Of a stretch of 64,000 nt of DNA, positions 53,509-63,402 are shown in pieces. The stretch's first letter is position 1, and every line of letters begins with the position of its first letter. Under the pieces are notes generated by a model. It made no database searches, was not told where the DNA came from, and saw only the letters and a program-made list of their open reading frames with translations. The translations under genes were made by a program, and so were the position numbers. The DNA comes from Symsagittifera roscoffensis (lineage: Eukaryota; Xenacoelomorpha; Acoela; Convolutidae): positions 26,724,318 through 26,788,317 of the forward strand of contig NC_087068.1 of the NCBI RefSeq assembly GCF_963678635.1, written 5' to 3'.

Positions 53509-56500
53509 CTGTAAAAAAACTGAAAAATGAAAAATGAAGACTTGCTACGCATAAGTTTCTCTTAATACCTGAGCTACAATTTTTCCAATTTTTGTGTATT
53601 TTTAGTACCGTGGTGTCGAGACAGAATGTATCACTCTAAAAACTCCCATGTAATAAAATCGCCCATACAATCTCTCATGTAATAAAATTGCCCATACCTG
53701 ATTATGAACAAATATATGATCAAAGTATGATCAGAAGAAAATCTAGAGCAATGATACCTTGATTAATTTCGCGCTTATAATGAACAACGCAAATCTAAAA
53801 TAATCGAACTCAAAATGACCTAACTTTCCTTTACGACTGGGCTCAATATTTTGCTTGTGTTTAATTTAGGGTTAAAATGGTAATGAATTAGAACCGCTAA
53901 ATTAAAAATGTTCAAATTGAATAGTCAAAAAAAATTCTTTTATTTAGGGAACCTCACAAAAGGGCCCAATCATTATTATTATTGACAGATATGAGTTTCG
54001 AGAGAAGCGCGGTACAAAGGCAACAATACACTTTATTCACATGTGGAGGCGTTATAACATGAAACAGCACCGTGCATTGTCACGATCTCAGCGCAGGACG
54101 CTCAGAAGCTCGATAATTAGTTCCGCAAACGAAGAAGATAATCAAAAATCAATTGAACCCGGTAAACAGCCTGATCATCGCAGCTAGTTTCTTATTGGTG
54201 CCGGACAACAAAAAACCCATTTGTCCTTGCCACCTCGGTAGGCGTAAATTCGAAATCTAAACAGAAAAAAAACTTCCCTGTCCACCATAACCACAGATAA
54301 ATTTCATTTCTAAATACCGGATCAATTTAAGTATTTTTGTTTTTTGATAGCTGTACCAAATGCATAATGCTTCCTTGCGATATTCGGAACCTCGAAGCAC
54401 TCAAATTGTTCAACAAAACCTACAGTGTAGACATCATTTTCAAGATTTGTCCCAGTCACTTTTACCAGATCTACAAAAAACATATACAGATTGGCGAGTT
54501 TTATCCACATAGAGTCTACGCCCTGCTCAGCAAAAAGCGCTTCTCAACCTGGAACACATTTTGAACCGCACTTGATTGTTTATCGGTGACATAACTCCGG
54601 AAAGATTTTTGATCAAAATTGAAGTTGTGGCGAAGGGTGCTCTTGCGTCTCATTACCAGTTTGACATGAAGGGGTGTTATTATTCTTACCCCTATCAAAA
54701 GTGTAAGCAGAAAATATCAGAGTTGGGCCTTAAAAAGCATTACGAATCGAACAGCGAGCTTGTCTAAGCGCTGAATATGATACCTTCGTTTAGTTTTTTT
54801 AACGGATCAAAAGTGGAAATAGCGTTCGATTTAGTAAGAGAAAATATTCAGTGTTGCAACCAAACTGGATTTATCACAAAACGATCAAAAACTAGACGAG
54901 TTTAAGACTCAATTCCAAAAAACTTATGTAGAAGGGAGAATGATTAGCCAAAAAACAGTATCCGATTTCGTTATGAAACCATAATCAAGAAATTGTGTTC
55001 AATCTAGCCCAAACCACAAATTCAGTTGAAGGATGGCATCTTCAAAGCAGCCATTCTTCAATTTTCTAAGCATAAGACCCTTGATGACCCTTGAAAATTC
55101 CATTTAGTTAGCTTTAAACCAAATTGTAACAATTTCTACGCCGAATTAAATCTCCGCTTGCGCGTCAATAGAGCAAAATGTCACCTGTTATTAGACCCAA
55201 ATCGGCCAAGTCGGATTTTTCAAACCGGCATAACATAACAAAAAAAGATCTTAGATGGAATAGTCTTTTGAGTTTAAATTCAGATGGTGTAAGAATTGAT
55301 GAACCTTTCATAAAAAAAAAATTAATTTTTTTGAATAACATGTACACGCTATTTAAAAGTACACAGTGATATATTTTGCTTTCAACAACGTAATACCCTA
55401 ATTGAATAGCCTGCCTCAATTTAAATTGGAAGAATTCTTAAGCCGACTTATTTCGCGGCGTACGAATGATTTACGGGGGTCTTTTCTCATGCGCTATGAA
55501 AGAAATTTTCCGCCACTTTCTCTAGAAGTCGGAGCAATTAACATAAATCGCGGTATATGTTGATGTTTAGATATAGATTTCACAAGCAAACACTTACCAT
55601 GTTAAATTGAGCCCACCATTGTTTTGAGAGTGGAAACCACAAAAATGATTTTTCACGGATGAAAAATATCGAGGCTTTTTATATCATTATTCATGATATC
55701 AGAAGGCTAATTTTACTTTAGTTTTTCGACAACCAGTTCCAAATGAATAAAAAATCATTTGCAACAACAGCAAGAAAAAGCAATTTGACAAAGTATAAAC
55801 ATGGAATTTTGGCACTGAAAAAGGATGGGGCATTTTGACGGAGATTTTCAGACATAAGTTTTCAAACTGGAAAAAAAAACATTTGAATTTTTATGCACGG
55901 TTCTTTTTGTAGTCATGGGTAGTTCTGGCATGAGGTTTTTGACTTTTGGCTGAGATTATATTTGATAATTTTTTACTCAGATTTTCAGATCGCAGAAAAC
56001 GCACCGGTGATGAACACAATTTACCAGCACAAACCAGTTAAAAAATTTGCGTATAAACCTAGAGTACACATTTTTACGGGATATATACCCTGCAAAGAAA
56101 AAGATATACTTCAAGATGATCTTTTATCATGGTTTCAGATTGATGTTTGGCTTGAAATTAATTAGGCAAAAAAGCCAATCATCTCTGAACTACAGCTTTA
56201 AGCAAAACTCCTAAAAAATTTCCATTGCTTATCATCGCAAAATCAACAATTTTTTTGTATCAAGTTTATTTAATATTTTTTTGCCATTTAATAATTCAGA
56301 TAGCAAAAGTGAGAAAACGGGGCAAATGCGGCGGAGTTAAGGGAAAGTTTAAATAAACTGAATATTTTCGTCGTAAAAATTAAATATATGTAGGAGTAGA
56401 GCAAAAAAAAAACTTTTTCAAGCTAGACAACAGACAGTTATTGCTGGCTGGCTAGAACCTTTTTCAGCTGCTTTCGAAGGTGACAATACTTTCAGCCTAT

Positions 56501-59500
56501 CTGACAAGCTGTTAGCTGCAGAGAAGCATAATTTAACAGGACAGAAACCCAACTTTCTATCAAAAACAAGGTTGGCCCAGCTGCTGTTCAAGTATCTCAG
56601 ATTTTTAAAACTACGTCGATTTTTACAGAAATGTATAAATTTTCAGTTATTTACTTACATGAACGATTTTTTGTAAATCTTTTGTTCATTGAAACAAAAC
56701 CGGCCAAATCATTAAAATCAAAAAACATGATTCGCCCATCAATACATTCTAAAAAACTGACACAATTGTTAAGGGACCTATAGGTCCAATGGTGCTATCC
56801 CAGTATAAAAAAACTTGAGGGGAGATTGTAAACTTGATTAATTAACTGCCCTCACTGGAACTGCCCAAAAGTAATTACTATTACCATTATGATCTTAAAA
56901 AGAAAAATCTGTCATCGCCAACTTTTTTTTCTGTACAGCTATTTTTTAAACGCCGGACAGGACACTAAATGAGAATAAAAACTCCTTTCGACTATTTTGT
57001 CAGAAATTGAACTAAAACTTTAGAGAAGAATTTAATTTAGTACAACTTAGACCTTTCTCACTTTACTTCTAGTTAAGAACTTAGGTTAGATATTTCAGAC
57101 ATCATAGTTCGAAGCTAAGTCGAGTTTCTTCTAAAAACAAGCAGGGAAGGGTGGAAAGAATCAGGTAGTTTTTAGTTCTTTTGAACTCAATTTAGTATTT
57201 GATTTTTGCGACTATCATATTTTTTTCACTTTTAGGATGGTTTAGCCAATTATAAAATATAACAAGGATAACCGGTTACTGTGCAAGTAGCACAGACTGT
57301 TCCGACCAGTCTTAAAAAATTACAAAATTATACTTTCAATTAGTGTAGTTTTTTGGTTTGGTGTGATAACGGATAACTGAGCGAAAAAATAGAGCTGAGG
57401 CTTTTCCGCCTGACATGTAAAATATGCGAATTGGAAAACACTTTTTGAAGACGTACAATTTTTTTTTTCATTTTTTTGCTTTTCTTGTTATTCAAATAAT
57501 TTTTCAGGAATTTTGTATTCGGGTGTGTTGTAATTTTTCTTGTTAGTTTTTTCTCTTTGTTTTCCACGCAAAATCAGTTACCACAAACAACTATCGGAAA
57601 AGGTTGAGTGATATATCATATTAAAGCCCTTTTAGTCGTGATTTGGACATTTTTGAAGTTTTTGAAGTTTACCCAAATTTTTGAAGTTTTTGATTCCTAG
57701 GTGAAACTAAAAACTCCAAAAACTAACTTCATAAGAATAAAACTAAATTTTCAAAGCTTAAATTAAGCATAAATCAACTAAGTTAAGCCTGCCCATTGGC
57801 TCGAAATTAGCCGAAAAATCCAAAAATTCAAACCGGTTTTTCTCGACACAGGGAAACTTTTTCAAACTTTTCAAATCACGACTAAAAGGGCTTTAATATG
57901 ATATATCACTCAACCTTCTCCGATAATTATTTGTGGTAACTGATTTTGTGTAGAAAACAAAAAAAGAAAAAAATTAACAAAAAAAGTAAAACACATCCGA
58001 ATACAATTTTCCTCCCCATTTTCAATGGTCAGGACTATAATCGTGTTCCAAAATATTACTTTTACTGTTGTTGCATGTTTAGCTATACAACAAACAGGGG
58101 CCTAAAAATGAAAAGAGCTATTCATTCACATTGTGGGGCGCAAATGCTACCAAGAGCTTCTATTCTAGTTAACCATATGTAGTTATAAGTTGGTTTTTTA
58201 ATAAGAACCCCATTTAAATCGCTTGAGTTTCGGGTTCGATTTGAACTCGGAAGACAAAGCAAGGAAAGATGGTGGTTGCACTTCCTGCTTCAGTATAGTC
58301 ATTTTGTGGCTACTTTTGCCCCTCATCCCACTGTTTCATTCAAACGAGGTCTGTAAGCAAGGTCTGTTTTGCCAGCGTAGCGGTTGTAATTGTTTTGGGA
58401 AGTCTCTTCCACTTTGCTATGTTACAGTTTAGCTATAAAATTATAAACACTCAACTTACCACTCAGTTCGCAAGAGTACAACACTTTCAAGTACTGCAAC
58501 CCTTCCTGACATTCGGTCACGAACCCAAGTTTCTCAGCATCTCCATCAAGAACGCAACTTTTTTTTCCATCACACCTGTTCCGAGAAACGATTTCAAAAT
58601 TCAAAATTCTACGACATTCTATTATTGTATGGAGTTCTATTATAATAACTAAAAAAAATCTATAGTTTATTGTATTATGGCACAATTGCTCACCTATTGC
58701 TAACTGCAGAAAAAGCATGGTTGTCATTAGCGCAAGGTGGAAAGAACTGGATCTGGGAAACTGGGGAGCAATATCCCCTTTCATCAAGTCCGTAGAAAAC
58801 CCAAGCTATTTCAACTTCGTATCCTGTTTCGCAAGATATGCTATCTGAATCGGACTCGCAAACGAGCACCGCATGCAGCACTAAAATGAAAAATCACTTA
58901 AATTAAATTTAGTTAATACTGGAACAACAGCTGGCTGAATTATATTTTTTTCCCAAATCGTTCAGATATGGAAGATAAAATAGGAAATATTTAGGTGATA
59001 TTGATCATGACTCTTCTTACAAATTATTGTCTTAATAGTCTTCGCGACTATTTGTGCTGAGACTGATTAACCCGGGTCGAGGTCCGCGATTGAAGGAAAG
59101 ACTTTGCAGTACTCGCCGCATACCGTTTTAGAATGATAATCGTAGTCCCGCCGCGGGCTTAAGTCGCGCCGACAGTTTTTTTGTTAAGTCGCGCCGCCAA
59201 AGTTTTTCCTTAAGGCGAACCGCCCAAGTTTTTTCTGAAGACGCGCAGCCAACGTTTTTCCTGAGTCACGTTTTCAGTTTTTATCAGGTCGCGCCGTCAG
59301 TTTGTTTAAAATCACGTCGTCAATCTTTTCTTAGTTTTTAAAAAGTTCGAACATTTTATTACTTATTTTAAAACACTCTTTCGTGGTCCTAAATCTGCAA
59401 ACAATGCAATTCTCATCTTGCATCTATATTAAGATTTGAAATGTGTCTCTTACCTGAACTTTCGTGTTCTGCTTCTACTTCATGTCCTTTGTCTTTTCCG

Positions 59501-62500
59501 GAATTCAGTCTTGGAGCTGCGGTATTTCCTTCTGTTACTTTTCCTCCGATTTCTGAAGGATTTTCTTTTACAGGTCTTTCGACAGGCGTTTCCTTATCAT
59601 GAGGGAAAGTTTCAGTAGTTGCTATTCTTGTAATATCAGCATTCTCAGTTATGTGGAGTCCTGGAGTTTGTGTTGTTGATGTATTCTCGTTTGTTGCTGT
59701 TGTGGCAATATCAGCATACTCAGTTATGTTGGCTTCTGGAAATGGTGTTGCCAATTTCTCGATTGTTGCTGTTGTTGCATTATCAGCATTCTCAGTTATG
59801 TGCGCTCCTGGAAATGGTGTTGACAATTTCTCGATTGTTGCTGTTGTTGCATTATCAGCATTCTCAGTTATGTGGGCTCCTCCTGAAGTTTGTGTTGTTG
59901 GCGATTTCTCGGTTGTTGCTGTTGTTGCATTATCAGCATTCTCAGTTATGTGGGCTCCTCCTGAAGTTTGTGTTGTTGGCGATTTCTCGGTTGTTGCTGT
60001 TGTTGCAATATCAGCATTCTCTGTTACATGGGCTCGTGGAAATGGTGTTGACGATTTATTGTATGTTGCTGTTGTTCCAATATCAGAAATTTCAGTTATG
60101 TGGGCTCCTGGAAATGGTGTTGACAATTTCTCGATTGTTGCTGTTGTTGCATTATCAGCATTCTCAGTTATGTGGGCTCCTCCTGAAGTTTGTGTTGTTG
60201 GCGATTTCTCGGTTGTTGCTGTTGTTGCATTATCAGCATTCTCAGTTATGTGGGCTCCTCCTGAAGTTTGTGTTGTTGGCGATTTCTCGGTTGTTGCTGT
60301 TGTTGCAATATCAGCATTCTCTGTTACATGGGCTCGTGGAAATGGTGTTGACGATTTATTGGATGTTGCTGTTGTTCCAATATCAGAAATTTCAGTTATG
60401 TGGGCTCCTGGAAATGGTGTTGACAATTTCTCGGTTATTGCTGTTGTTGCAATATCAGCATTCTCAGTTATGTGGAGTCCTGGAGTTTGTGTTGTTGATG
60501 TATTCTCGTTTGTTGCTGTTGTGGCAATATCAGCATACTCAGTTATGTTGGCTTCTGGAAATGGTGTTGCCAATTTCTCGATTGTTGCTGTTGTTGCATT
60601 ATCAGCATTCTCAGTTATGTTCGCTCCTGGAAATGGTGTTGACAATTTCTCGATTGTTGCTGTTGTTGCAAAATCAGCATTCTCAGTTATGTGGGCTCCT
60701 CCTGAAGTTTGTGTTGTTGACGATTTCTCGGTTGTTGCTGCTGTTGCAATATCAGCATTCTCAGTTATGTGGGCTTCTGGAAATGGTGTTGACAATTTCT
60801 CGATTGTTGCTCTTGTTCCAATATCAGCATTCTCAGTTATGTGCGCTCCTGGAGTTTGTGTTGTTGGCGATTTCTCGGTTGTTGCTGTTGTTGCAATATC
60901 AGCATTCTCAGTTATGTGGGCTCCTGGAAAGTGTGTTGTCAATTTCTCGGTTGGTGCAGTTGCTGCATTATCAGCGTTCTCAGTTATGTTAACTCCAGCA
61001 GTTTGTGTGCTTGTAGCCAGTATAAAATCATTTGTAGTCCTCTCATTGTAAAAATTATATCGGAAAAAGTCTTCGGAATAGTTTTTTACAGCTTTCGTCG
61101 AGGTTTCTGAAAGAACTTCGCTCTCGGTTGTGTTTTTCTCAGTCGGATTATCTTGTGTCGAATTGTTTTCAGCTCCAAATACCAGCTCATTGAAGTCAAT
61201 AAACTTGGGTGGGAAGCATGACAAATCAGCGACAGTTTTGCATTCCACGAAATCTCCATTTGGGTCTCGAAACTCAGCTAAAAACAAATTCATAAAACTC
61301 AAAAGTTACTTCGTTGAGATCATCTATCATAAGCTCTTATGCAGGCGAACTTATTTGACAATCTACAATTTTACTTCTTTAATTTTTTTTGTTTTTAAAA
61401 ATTATGAAACTGGCACCCAGCTATCAGAAAAAAAACATGGGTCGATATATTTTAATTGAAAAGTCAAGTTTAATTTTTCGATTAATTAATAGTCGTGTTT
61501 TGTTAGCCAACCAGAATTTGATCTCACGACCTCCCTGAAAACAGAAATTATGTTAGTTAACTTCAAACTATGTCAAGTTGACATAGTTTGAAGTTATTAA
61601 TATTGTGTCTTGTTGGTGTTTTCGGGGAGGTCGTGAAATCAAATTGTGGTTGGCTCAAAAAAGACGACTATTAAATTATCGAAAAACTAAACTTTGCTTT
61701 TCGATTAAAAAATTTAGAACAAGTCTTGGGAGAATTTTGACCATGATTAGATAAACCAATTATTCTATTCAGCCATGAATCTTTACCTTTTTATGGGATT
61801 TTTTGGATGTATTTTTCAAATAAACAAGGTTTTTCTTGAAACAAATGAAGAATTCTCCAGGGGTTGCCAAAAAATCAACCTTCATAGTCAAAATATTCCT
61901 CCCCCTCCCTGTTCACAAAAACACAAACGGCTGAACGGCTTAGTTGTATTTGCATTTTTGATTGTTGAGATTTGGTATGGCTAACGGAAACATCCGATGT
62001 TGTGATTGCACTTGTTAATGGCACAGGTTGCTCTGTAGTTGTCAGCGCACAACAGATACCCACAGTCGTCATCACACCCCTGAACTTCAAGTCGACCATT
62101 GCTACAGAAACCATCTGGAAGAAAAACAACAGTTTTCTGAAAATCACAGCTTTAGAAAATGATTCTCGCGAAAATTGCAAGAAAGAAAAAGTGGTTTCTT
62201 TCTATTATCGGAAACTGATTTCTTAAAAGCTATATAACCAGATAATTTGAGTTTAACTGTTTCTATAATTCAACAAAAAAGTAGGAAACTAAAACAGAGC
62301 GTAAAAAAGACTTTTTTTAAAAAGAAATTTTTTAATTAGGCATAAAAATACACATTTAGACAAAATACAAGGTTTAAGTTTCAAATTTTTGAGATGTTTT
62401 TTTTAATATTATTTTAAAGAAGGATTTGCAAAAAGTGATACAAAACAACTTTTTGTGCGTTATAAATTCGATATTATTTGTCCGAGATTATTGAAAAGAC

Positions 62501-63241
62501 CACCACTTGAAACCATAAGTTCGAAGTTTTTGACTCAACCGAGGTATTCAAAAGTGTGTAAGCCACAAAATGGGTCAACTCACGCTTCAACTTGCAGTAG
62601 TAGTGCACCTGCAGGAATTGAGTGCCCACTGGACATTCGTTATCGAAGCCAAGTTTGTCAGCAGATGCATCAACAATACAAAAATCCATGTACTCACAAC
62701 TGCAACAGTTACAAAAAAAAACAATTATTAGGAATTTTAACAAAAATTATCGAAAACTAATGAAAATAGCAGCCTAATTGATCAGAATGTCGTAAATATC
62801 GAAAAAAAAATTGAAAATACTTTCACATTTAATACCAACGATACATAAGTAAGCGTTTGATGTGCAATCCGCACAGAATATTCCTAAACAAAGAAATCGA
62901 AGTTTCTAATGACCACTTGAATAACGTCAAACTGTTTTATTTTATAAAATGTTTTGCTCAATCCAATCCGCCGTTTTAAGCGTTCAATAAAATTGCCGAG
63001 CTCGAAACTCAGGCATATTGTTTTGTGTAGTCGGAACAAAACCCAGTTTCTAACCCATTTCTCACTGCATTTTCTGCATGGTTGAAATCACCACAAGGAG
63101 CAAGAAACATGAGGTTCGATTGTGATTGGCATAATCCATGTCGGTCGACGCCGAGGAATGCAGACACAATCCTTATTTGATAGCCTGTCGGACATGAGAT
63201 GAACACTTGGGATCCTTCACAAGCGTAGTCCGAATAAGGCA
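53153..63241 (-). CDS. Mosaic secreted lectin with SUEL domains and Thr-rich repeats, 5' end outside window
   Basis: Minus-strand gene. Exons in transcript order: 63241-63055, 62699-62584 (SUEL 1), 62114-61986 (Cys-rich module), 61277-59454 (Thr-rich repeats), 58880-58694, 58575-58460 (SUEL 2), 53508-53153 (Pro/Val linker, PAN-like domain, stop). All junctions keep one frame, giving 970 residues plus stop within the window. Introns between modules are all phase 1 and the intron inside each SUEL domain is phase 2, the signature of exon-shuffled extracellular proteins. SUEL (Gal-lectin, rhamnose-binding) domains bind galactose or rhamnose glycans. N-x-T sites and Thr-rich repeats suggest a heavily glycosylated secreted or membrane-tethered product. 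The signal peptide must lie upstream of 63,241, beyond the window. Confidence 0.85.
54020..54256 (-). other. Possible alternative 3'-terminal exon of the lectin gene
   Basis: Excellent acceptor (TTTTTTTCTGTTTAG) on the minus strand, then 21 codons in the phase required after SUEL 2, ending in TAA at 54,192, and AATAAA at 54,032-54,037. This would give a shorter form without the PAN-like domain. The peptide itself is not recognised. Confidence 0.4.
54337..54767 (+). CDS. Two adjacent unassigned plus-strand ORFs
   Basis: 54,352-54,564, preceded by TTTTTTGATAG, encodes a Cys-containing segment starting CTKCIMLPCDIRNLEALKLF. 54,576-54,767, in another frame, encodes a segment including FDMKGCYYSYPYQKC and ends with TAA. 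Both read like coding sequence in amino-acid composition but match no family known to me. They could be exons, or a decayed element, in the lectin intron and antisense to it. Confidence 0.3.
55962..56165 (+). CDS. Unassigned plus-strand ORF
   Basis: Preceded by TTTTTACTCAG, a plausible acceptor, and open to TAG at 56,163. The peptide includes MNTIYQHKPVKKFAYKPRVH and DDLLSWFQIDVWL. Not recognised; may belong with the ORFs at 54.3-54.8 kb. Confidence 0.3.
   Translation: MIIFYSDFQIAENAPVMNTIYQHKPVKKFAYKPRVHIFTGYIPCKEKDILQDDLLSWFQIDVWLEIN
56166..57505. other. Lectin-gene intron, nothing recognised
   Basis: AT-rich sequence without supported genes. It belongs to the 4.95-kb intron between the SUEL 2 and PAN-like exons. 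Confidence 0.4.
57506..58013. mobile_element. Fold-back element, arms of about 140 bp
   Basis: Left arm 57,506-57,645 and right arm 57,872-58,013 are inverted copies, perfect over GTTGAGTGATATATCATATT and its continuation, with about 10-15% divergence further out. A 226-base spacer lies between. Related single arms occur near 22.8 kb and 34.1 kb, so this is a dispersed family. Confidence 0.85.
58014..58459. other. Lectin-gene intron, 5' side
   Basis: A 69-codon ORF on the plus strand (58,223-58,432) contains a hydrophobic stretch and several Cys, but it has no ATG start and no family match. I leave it unassigned. Confidence 0.3.
58460..58575 (-). CDS. Lectin gene: SUEL domain 2, C-terminal half
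   Basis: 116 bp, acceptor CTCGGAACAG, donor GAGTG/GTAAGT. Encodes CDGKKSCVLDGDAEKLGF and ends VLYSCEL. Splicing with the previous exon gives NRCDGKKSC, a standard SUEL motif. Confidence 0.9.
58694..58880 (-). CDS. Lectin gene: SUEL domain 2, N-terminal half
   Basis: 187 bp, acceptor TTTTCATTTTAG, donor AATAG/GTGAGC. Encodes VCESDSDSISCETGYEVEIA and WVFYGLDERGYC, in the order expected of SUEL. Confidence 0.9.
59155..59335. repeat. GC-rich degenerate tandem repeat in a lectin-gene intron
   Basis: About seven diverged copies of a 23-26-bp unit like TTAAGTCGCGCCGCCAAAG followed by a T-rich half, lying in otherwise AT-rich DNA between the Thr-rich and SUEL 2 exons. Confidence 0.8.
59454..61277 (-). 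CDS. Lectin gene: Thr-rich tandem repeat exon
   Basis: 1,824-bp exon, acceptor TTTGTTTTTAG, donor TTCAG/GTAAGA. A unique N-terminal part (about 85 residues, with N-x-T and N-x-S sites) is followed by about 20 repeats of 24-26 residues built on HITENADIATTATTEKSSTT plus a Pro/Gly segment. Several units contain N-x-T sequons (NIT, NAT). The unit is 72 or 78 bp and larger blocks are duplicated again. Acidic, Thr-rich and free of Cys within the repeats, it is probably an extended mucin-like stalk. The complementary strand is also open in two frames because of the repeats. Confidence 0.88.
61450..61710. mobile_element. Fold-back element, 261 bp, almost no loop
   Basis: Inverted arms of about 128 bp meet at 61,577, with the perfect core CTTCAAACTATGTCAA/TTGACATAGTTTGAAG around one base. 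Outer parts such as AGCCAACCAGAATTTGAT and CACGACCTCCC pair with few mismatches out to TTTTAATTGAAAAG. It lies in the intron before the Thr-rich exon and could form a long hairpin in pre-mRNA. Confidence 0.9.
61986..62114 (-). CDS. Lectin gene: Cys-rich EGF-like module
   Basis: 129 bp, acceptor TTTCTTCCAG, donor TTTCC/GTTAGC, chosen because it keeps the frame; otherwise a TAG follows at 61,981. It has seven Cys in 43 residues with spacing like a small EGF-type module: FCSNGRLEVQGCDDDCGYLL, then C, C, C and C. Confidence 0.75.
62584..62699 (-). CDS. Lectin gene: SUEL domain 1, C-terminal half
   Basis: 116 bp, acceptor CTGTTGCAG, donor GAAGC/GTGAGTT. Encodes CEYMDFCIVDASADKLGF and ends QVHYYCKL, the typical KYLxVxYxC end of a SUEL domain. 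The joined codon gives NGC. Confidence 0.9.
63055..63241 (-). CDS. Lectin gene: SUEL domain 1, N-terminal half
   Basis: 187 bp, acceptor TTTGTTTCAG, donor AATGG/GTTAGAAA. Encodes YACEGSQVFISCPTGYQIRI and AFLGVDRHGLC, the strand pattern of SUEL/Gal-lectin domains. Same length and phases as the exon at 58,694-58,880. Confidence 0.9.
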
Positions 63242-63299
63242 CTGAAACAAAAACCATCGATGTTTATCTGATCATCTAGTGATTATAGTGTTATGGGAG

Positions 63300-63402
63300 A
63301 GCAATTGGGTCGACCTAAAAAAAGATCGACAAAATTTTCGAAAACTTTTTAAAAACCCGTCCCCCCCTCGAGAAAATCCTAGATCTGCCCCTGTTTCAAA
63401 AA
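63300..63402. mobile_element. hAT-type MITE, 3' fragment
   Basis: GATCGACAAAATTTTCGAAA, then CCGTCCCCCCCTCGAGAAAA and CCTAGATCTGCCCCTG match the right end of the MITE family seen at 26.6 and 36-43 kb. Confidence 0.75.

Noticed and set aside
58223-58432. Small Cys-containing membrane protein gene
   Set aside because: It has no ATG or splice-site support and lies within the lectin intron; one hydrophobic stretch is not enough.
59651-61051. Plus-strand ORFs of 466 and 440 codons opposite the lectin gene
   Set aside because: They are antisense readings of the Thr-rich repeats, open only because the 72/78-bp unit lacks stops in those frames; no unique coding sequence supports them.
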